12,114 nucleotides of DNA from assembly GCA_028565715.1 (NCBI GenBank), contig JAOXYC010192355.1, positions 1 through 12,114 on the forward strand, read 5' to 3'. Below the pieces are notes generated by a model, which was not told the DNA's origin, did no database searches, and saw only the letters and a program-made list of their open reading frames with translations. This DNA is from Phoronis pallida (taxonomy: Eukaryota > Phoronida > Phoronidae). Positions 1 to 9,100 of this stretch are shown here, in pieces (position 1 is the stretch's first letter; the number at the start of each line of letters is the position of its first letter). Made by a program: the position numbers and the translations under genes.

Positions 1-139
1 GTCCCTTGCTTAAACAGCCCCTCTTTTGTGCCTCCGAGAATGATTAGACCTGAATTTCCCTTGTCACCATAGACCACGATGGCAACATCACCGTACTGTA
101 GAGATTCCAGAGTGTTGATCCAGATTTTCCAGTCGCCCC
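1..139 (-). CDS. Exon 15 (3' part outside window): first half of PLAT domain 3
   Basis: The acceptor is CCTGCTATAG, phase 1. It encodes residues 821-866 plus 2 bases. GDWKIWINTLESL, DVAIVVYGDKGNSG and EGLFKQG match PLAT 1 strand for strand (GKWHVWITT, VYGHKGNSG, AFGSG). There is no donor before the window edge, so the exon and the domain continue outside. Confidence 0.9.
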
Positions 140-3100
140 CTATAGCAGGAGAAAATAAGCTTTAAGAAGGTACAACGGTATAGAAGTTCATGTAGCATGC
201 CCTGCATATGGGGGTTATTTTTAAACTATACACTTAATTATAGCAGTATTTTCTCACTATGGACCAATTTTGACAAAATTTCAATTATTGACATAGAAGT
301 CAAGCCCATGGAATTACGAGACACAAACTGTCCACAAGAAACAACCTTGCGTGATTTTTTTCTAATAATAATAATAATAATACCCAGTGCTACGAGCGCT
401 CCCCTAAAATCCTTAATAAAACTTTTGACATCATGTATCAAACATATTTATACCTACTTACCCTATTTCCTTTCAAACTGATGAATATATAATTTTACTT
501 TGATAATAAGGTACCTTGTTGAAACAAACATCCCAAACAACTGTGAAAAAAACAAACTGCATACCCATGAAAGATGGCTCAGGTGTTTCAAGCCTCAGGG
601 GCGTGGCCTCTTTCCTGGGTGTCACCTGTTTCGGTGTCGCCTCTCCACGGGTGGTTGATCTGGGTGACTCATCGTCAGAGATCTCCGAATGAGGAGATGA
701 TGGGATAGGTGAGTAGTCATCGTCAGATTCAGGATTAGGCTCCTCCTTCTTCTTAAGCACCTTGGTTGCTACACGTCGAGGACTGGTTTTCTTGGCAGGC
801 TTTTCTGTTTTTTCTTTGGGTATACCAACTAATGAGATAGAAAATACAATTAATAACTGTAAAGAAGTATGATTGATGGATAGAAAATACTGTTTCCATC
901 CATAGAATACTACGAGTGACCAAAGTTTTTTATAACAAAAACCTCTTCCATGTGAATTCAACAAATATAAGACTAATCCATGTTATACCATTTAGCAAAA
1001 TAAAATGGCACCAAAGTGTATAATGAAAATACTTTTTAAACTGTGTACACTGTGACAGCTTATTTTCTCACATATAATTTTAAATTATTTTTAAAAAAAT
1101 ATTTACAAAATATGATATACTTCAATTTTTAATTTCAAGAATGTGAAACTCACATGATATAACTTCTGGGTATAACTTGACATTCTTTTCACCAGTATCC
1201 ACTGTCGGTCGTATACGACCTTCAACAGTCATACCCAGGAAGATACCTCGCTTCTGAGCTGATTCTAAAGTCACATGACCTTTTTCTTTGTAACACTCCA
1301 CTTTGAACTGACAATATTTATCACCCTTTCCCTGCAACATGAGAATTCACTAAATAAATTCTTGCTAAGGTTAGCGAGTTGAGTATGGGCACACCACAAC
1401 ACTTTTTCAAAAAATTATTAAACAATAAAAGAGACGTAATACGAAGATAAATAAACGATAATGAAGATATACAATATTGCCACAGTGAAGGACTGTGCAA
1501 GCAGTTAAAACTTTTTAACTATAAATGATACATGGAAAAAAAATGTAACCAACTTTTGCTAGTTAATGATTACGTTGGTTACAACTACCTAATAACCATT
1601 TTTTACCTAAAAATGTACAAAGTCATGTAAGCTTCAATTTAATTTGAGATATTCTAATAGAAATTTACCATGATATCAACGACTCCATCCTTCAACCTGA
1701 TGAACTGTCCTGGGAAGACAACACTCTCAAACATTCTTACACCCTCGGCCACCTTATGTACTTGGAACTGTGCCAAACGATTCTTACGTCCCGTAGCTAA
1801 CAGGGAGTTGTCGTGACTGATGTTGAGTGTTTGGGACAGCGACGTCCAGAACACGAGGACACCACCGTCTCGGAACATACCCTGGAGAGATTAATAATTA
1901 GAAATATATATATTATAATAATATGTGGTGAAATGTGAGGGGTTGATGGCAATTGAAGAAAGGCGAAGTACTCAGGTTTTGAAAACAATGAATTTAAACT
2001 AAAAACATCATAGCCTCAGAGGTTTTTTATCAGAATAAGTCAAATCAATACTGACTGAGTTAAAAAATGTTCTCAATTTCTTTACTGTGTTCAAAGTTAA
2101 AAAAATCTGATTGGACAATTAAAAAAAAGTTAGAATCTTGGCCAAAGTTGGTTTGAATGTATCTGTGTTAAAACATTTAACCATTGTAAAATATGTGATG
2201 GAGTAACACTAACACCAATTTTTCAAATGTTTATGAGAAACAAAACCTTGCCTGAATAAATCATACGAAGTACCCACCTTGCAGTAACAAAAAAACTGTT
2301 TTGAAGGTCCGCTACTTGTCCCCCGTGTATCCCCGGTCCGGCCATTTTGTAGTACTGTTAAATGCTGTAACATGTGTTTGACAGACTCAAGCATGATGCT
2401 ACGGTCTGGTTGAACTTTGACCCGGAACTCACAGAATGCACCTCCTTTACCCTGAAGACAAATTTAAAATTAAGAGTTTTTTAAACATTTGGTATTAATT
2501 TCTCTGTGTTGTATTCCTTCAACAAATATTTTTCTTCTTTCTTTCAAATTTTTTTTAAAAACCATAAGTTATCTAATGATATTATCGATGGGAGAGTAAC
2601 AAATAAAACTGTAAAATTTCTAAAATCGATAAAAATATATTGAAGAAAAGATTTATCAAGTATATCACAAACTTGTGTAACATAACATGAGATAGAACAA
2701 CAACCAAAGATTTCAACAACTAAGCGAACAGCTTTCAAAAATTTTTTTTTTTAAATGAACGAAACAACAATTATTTTCATAAACTCACTGCAACATGGTA
2801 ATGATGTGCTAACTTTCTGCTCAATGCACACTGTGGATCATAACACTTGTTTCAAATACCATTTCTCATTTTTGATTTTAACTGTGATTCATCATAAGAA
2901 ATGTTTTTTAATTGATTTGATGTGCACCTCAATAGTGAGTTGCCATCTTTTGTGGTAAAATAAAAGTAAAAGCCACACCATATAACTTGTTAGCAAAAAT
3001 GCATGATTTTATCATTATTGAACACTTCAAATAAAAAATCACATCAACACTTAGTTCTGGGTTCATGTGAAGTAGGTCGATTTGCACTATTTTTCAAACA

Positions 3101-6100
3101 CTTTTAACAAATTCAATAGGTAATTTAGTTGCACGCCCACAGCATACAAAATGCATATGTCCTTCAACGCTAAACACACATAGTCCCTCAACTTGAATAT
3201 GGGGTGGCTTTCACAAATATACAATTTTCCTGCTCATATAATTTATGTTAGCGAAGGGTTCACAACATGCTGTTAGTTAAAACATCAACTATATGAAGTG
3301 CAAAATGCGATCATGTTGTATTGAATCTATCAATGGTGTGATTTGTATGCTTGTTATTGGGGTGTATAATGTTTAAGTGCAGGTTAGCTTGGTTTCACTC
3401 TAGGCTTTTAAATAACCTTTTACCATAAATTTGATGATTTGTCAAATATCAAACTTATTCAGGCATTAACTGAAATAAAGACATTTAGAAATTGGTTAAG
3501 AAAATGTGTGACGCACTCCTCAATTCCAAGGGTACCAGAGAATCCCCCGCACAAACTTTGAATCCATTTCACGAACCACTCATAATTGGTTATTCCCTCT
3601 CACGAAACACCAAAGCTCTCGCACTAATGCGATATTCCATGCCACAAACAAGTATTCCCTCTCACGGTAAGAAAATCCCCCTCACGAACCACCAGAGACA
3701 ACAAAGGACTTCAGTACAGTACAGAGCTTTGGTGGTTCGTGAGAGGGAATAACCAATTATGAGTGGTTAGTGAGATGGATTCAAAGTTTGTGCAGAGGAT
3801 TCTCTGGCACCCTTGTATTCTTTCAGTGTGATTAAAACATACATCTTGATTTCCGATAAATCACAAAGTTGACAACAAAGGGACAGTACAGTAGTGCATT
3901 AGGACATTGTGAACAACATTGTACCATCACCCGATAGCACAAACGTACCGCATACAAAAACCAGGGGTCCTCCACGTGCTAGCAAATGACAACAGGGGGC
4001 GTGGGTGAATAATGCAAATAATTAACCAATCAAAAACATGCAAACGACACATAGTGTAACATGCACAAGTGTCTGCTAGTTATTACTTTGCCAGCAATGT
4101 CGTCAAATATATTGAACAAAGTGGAAAATCATTAACCCTTATCAAGCTTAATTTTATTGGCTACTAAAGTTTCTGTTGGCATTTTGTTCAATATAATTGG
4201 ATAAGGCTGGCAAACTTTGCTATAAATGTCTCACTACAGTCAATGACATACTACAAGTGTCAGAATTCTATAATGTTAAGATCCAAAATCTTATAGAAAA
4301 TCATGAACCATTGTTCTAATTACCAAATACATGCTTTACCCCACATTTTTCCACGTAAGGTGTGGAGAAAAGTGCATGGTTAAAAAATCTTTTTTTTGTG
4401 TGTGTATGAGCGTTAAAATGTCTTATATACTACCCCAAATATTAAGTTTACGGAATGATGCGCAGGACGAAAAACTTTCAAAGTCAGATTAATCTAGCCT
4501 TTACATTATAGCATTCTGACACATTTCACAGAACAAAACAAAATACAACTACAGACTGTAGTGAGACAAAAATGTGTCAATAGATTCAAAATACTGACCA
4601 CTTGTAAGTGTACCTCCTGTCAAAATATTCAATGTTTAGCAAATGATTTATTTCAAAAATTCAAATAAATTATTATAATAATTTTAGTTTAGGGGTATTC
4701 CAGCAAAAAAGTTCCCTTATTCCCCACACTGGGACCTTCTTGCTGGGGTAGCCCATATTGGAATGATCTCTATTCCTGTATGGACCTGATGAGATATCAA
4801 ATTGCATATCAATAACTTGGTAATTAGAAATGAATTATTACATAACAAAATGCTAAAAGATATTATTTTTTATGATTTTTAAAATTTGTTTCACCAATAG
4901 AAGAAAAACAAAATAATTCAAAAAAATTTATTTATGCCGTTCAACTTACCGCCCCGAGAACTCTCCCACCATCTATAGCCAGATGATAGTTGGGATGTAT
5001 TGCACTACTAAACACTCTCACGTTACCAGTTCTTGGAGTTATTGTAAAAACACCTAAAAATGAGATATATATCATTTTTTGTCTGCTGCTGTTATTTCAA
5101 GACAGTTGTCTCTATAGTGCAAAAGAAACAATTACTTGAACTGTAAGCTATCATACATTCAATTACCATCCGATATATTACCGTTTTCAGAATGAAAATC
5201 TGTCATAGCTAATTATTTACAAAAAACTTGAAAAATCATCTTCTCAAGGTATTTAGCTAAGTAAAGTATAAATACTTGAATGTAATTTCTGTCTCCTCTT
5301 TTTAGCACCATACCTTACCTGAATCATCATCAAACTCCCCGTTCCCATCCACGCTAGCATCAGACTTGATCCTCACTGCTTGTTGTGTAGCTTTAGACAG
5401 TAACATCACCTGGTTATCACGATTGAACTTCCATTTCTCATGTTCCCACTGTTAAAATTAGATTCAATTTCATGAATGGTTATGACTAGACATTTGAGAA
5501 AAGACAAAACAATTCAGAACTTCCAGTCTTCTACTGTCATGGCCGGTATTTTATTCCCAGCCAAAAGTTTAAAATGTTTCTATCTTTTCTTCTTTGTTCA
5601 CAATAGATTTTGGCTTGAAATGCCCATAGTTATGGTAAAACTACAATTGCTTTAAAGTTAAGTCAGTGGCCCATTCAATAGCGTGTCAGCGTACTCAAAA
5701 CATTAAGAAGACGATACCCCATATTAAGTGATGAGATTTCCTAGATTCAAATATCACACATTAAAACTAAAATTAAACAGTGACGTTATCAGACACTTAC
5801 CATTTCTCGTTCAACTTGCTCATGATCAAATTGATCTTTGACTTTCAGTTCTCGTACAATTTTCCCATCATCCTCTCCTGCATCTAGCCAACGATTACAC
5901 AGGAACACGACCTCATCTTGATCTTCGTTTGTTGTGTCTCTGATGATAACTTTATCGAGGAACCACCCCTCGCCTGAAATATGAATTTCATTAATTATGT
6001 CACTCATTTTATTGAACAAAATTATTGGGAATTCCATTTACTCACACAAACTTTAGGTGACTGATGACGATTTCGATTTAAACAAAAGGTGGAGCTATTT

Positions 6101-9100
6101 CCCAAAACCTGTCAGAAGGAAAGGCATCTGCGTCACACAGATGAAACGTTATGTGGAGTTATGAAATTTCCAATAATTGACACAATTTTTCTATAAGATC
6201 TACCACAACTAGATGGTGACAAACTTTCATGCTAATGAAAAGTAGAATTACTGTAGCACTAACAGAACAATGATGGTAAGTTGAAGTCCATTTAAATAAT
6301 GCAATCAAAAATCTGGTTTTCTTTATTTATACTTGAACTCTAAATAAATATACACATAAAATTTGATAAGGGGCTACCTTCAACCAATCAAAACTCACCA
6401 GGTTCAGTACCATTGTGACCAATCAAAATCTTCCTTAGAGTGGCCAATGAAACGGCTTCTAATGTGATGACTGCAGTCTGAAACAGAAGAATGGTAATGA
6501 GAATAAATCAATTGTACGCAATCGCAATTTTGAAGAAGTTTTTCCTAAAATCCTCTTAATTTATAATCCGTTTCAAAATTATGTTGCTGGGTTTATAGCT
6601 GTACTTGAAATATTCTTTTCATCAAGACGGGGCATGATTCTGAGTCTAATCAAGAACACACAGAATCTATGACTCGCGATCTATCGCGTAGATTAGAGCT
6701 TTCATTAATTATCTAATTTAACGATCAACGATTGTAATGAAACTTTCAGATAGATTAAGAAAGTGGTCAAACTGTAATTTGATGCTAAAAAACCAGAGAG
6801 TTGTGCGTTATTTTTTAAAATATCGTCAATTTTAGCATAGCGGCCGGCGCAGTTGGAGATTCTATGTGATAAGTTCTTGGTCTAATGTATTACCAGATTT
6901 ATCAGAGAGTTACCATGATCCTAATTCAAACAGCCAGCAGTTGTGTAGATGTTCATTTAATGTAACTTCCAGTTTTATCTGTTTTTTCGTAATTCCTGTT
7001 ATTTCTAAGATCTTGATATGTTATATTATGTCACAATAACTACCTGTCCTTTTCCAAACATTTTTGACTGTTTGAGCTGAAATAAATGTCGGACGCCAGT
7101 ATCTCCCCTCTCACCGAACACGGTCATATAAACATTAGCTTTAGTTCCCGCATTCCAGAGATCCCCTGTTACTATGGCAACTTCATATGATACAACTAAA
7201 AAGAGATTAAAAACCAAATCAAAGCAAAGGACAAACTTTAAGTGTTGGGTAGATCCTACTTCATAAGAGTTACACTATCAATTAAACAGCAAATAATCAA
7301 TAAAGCAAGGTAGATTATTACATCATACCATGTTGGATATTGTTTCACATCCATGTATAAAATGAGTTGTAGTTACCTGTGTTTATCTTGCTTTGTAATC
7401 TTTGTAGAACTACTGTATTTGACTTTATTTATATTTCTTGTACCTTTCTTAGTAATTTGTAAATCAATTATTTTTTTAAGCCCGGATATTTGATATTTTT
7501 CTCAGCTCATACTTACTGCATTATTCAGTTTATGTATAACGGATACAAATGTTTGAGTTTATTAACTAAAGGTTGCCACTATCATGTAAACAACACCAAA
7601 AATCCAAGCACTTTCAAATGCAATTTAAATGCACAGAGAGTCGTTTTTGATGTTTGAAAAGTAGTGCTTGATTTTTAAACAAGAGTTGATACGTCTAAAG
7701 AATTGTGAAAATGTTCATTTTGAAAAATCAACTTACTTGGCAAGACTGGTTCATCCTCACGCATGGCTGGTATTTCTCTCAGTATCTCCCCGTCATCCTC
7801 ATCCTGCGATAACCACCTACGACAGACAAACATGAGATCCTCCTCCGTATGTTCATCCACCATTCGCACCTGGTCGCAGTACCAGCCCGGGTAATCACCG
7901 GTGTTATCATGGGTCAGACGAATCTTGTAGATCTCGCCAATATTCCCAATGTTAATCTGTAGAAATAATTGATTTAAATAATATATATTATATTATACTT
8001 TTTATGCAGATTGTTTCCATGCTGTATTGGAAAGGTTTCACTGTGGGAAGCCGATTTCAAATTTAAATCCAAATACATGATAGGAAAACTAATTATAGAA
8101 TCATAATCTGGAATGGAAAACTGACTGCAGCTCAGTCTCAGTCTTTTGATTTATTTTTTCTAATCCTGACGTCGGCATTTTAAACTGGGAAAGGATATTG
8201 TGAATGTTAGGCAATTGTTGCAAGTCTATCTAAAAGTGTGTTTGAATGGCAGAATAGACTGAGTTTGGTGCACTGTGATATGATGCTGAAAACTATCAAG
8301 TGATTTGAATCAAAAGTTCTGTATCAAAATTGTTCACTGTTCACTAACTATTATCACTAGACTTAACCATTGTCACAAAACATTTTAGCACAAACAAAAT
8401 TGTACCAAATACCGCAGTAAAGTTAAACAGAAAACTAAACATTCAATTTGGTAATTTTATCGTTACCTGGTCACATACGAGAATAGGTCTGTTAGGCTTG
8501 TACTTCTCCTGATAGACAAGTAAAGGAAGAGAGTGCAAAATTAAATAGAATAAAATAAACAATAAATAGAGTCACCAGTTTAGTATCAAAATACACTGTG
8601 CAGACATTAGATAGAGGACAACATAAAAAATACTGATAAACAAAATTGACATTAAGAAGCCAGAAAATAACAAAATACATATTTCCCCATAAGCAAATGT
8701 TCAGTCAAACATCTTAATTGAAAATATATATTCAAAAATATTCTTAATTTAATGTTCAATAGAAAAAACACCCATACCAAAAACATAAATTATAAATGAA
8801 ACTGAAAAGGCCTTTTTCAGGCTTGAAAATAGCAAATATATACAATGTGCAGATATTCAGTTTTAGAGGTTCATCGTTAAGGCATTGAGCATTAAAACTC
8901 CTATAATGACATACCGAAAATTCATCGATCTCTCCGCTACCGAATGCCTCTGGGTCATTTGAGATGACTGGTATTGCACCAGAGTTTCCCTTATGTCCGT
9001 ACACAGTGATTGAAACACTTGCTGTAGTCCCTGCAGAGGGCAGTTCATTAGTTGTGATCCAAACGTGCCACTTGCCTCCTAGAAAGGAGAATGATGGGTA

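Larger units (their letters stand above)
2452..4949 (-). other. Intron 10 (2498 bases), repeat-rich
   Basis: GT-AG intron inside the first beta-trefoil, the longest in the window and the main site of repeats. It holds the long foldback at 3527-3815, a motif cluster at 3973-4030, a weaker inverted repeat at 4087-4214 and a hairpin at 4700-4746. The rest (2452-3526, 4220-4690) is AT-rich and without supported features. Confidence 0.8.

Noticed and set aside
197-481. Plus-strand open frame of 94 codons in intron 14
   Set aside because: It includes an isoleucine run from the TAA microsatellite and has no domain or splice context. Treated as chance.
2544-2738. Minus-strand open frame of 64 codons in intron 10
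   Set aside because: Hydrophobic, AT-driven translation without flanking splice signals in a fitting phase.
3492-3752. Plus-strand open frame of 86 codons
   Set aside because: It lies across the long foldback element, is made of its repeated arm sequence, and shows no domain. It is a by-product of the repeat.
2452-4949. Autonomous transposon coding sequence in the large intron
   Set aside because: No frame of useful length or transposase/reverse transcriptase motif was found on either strand.
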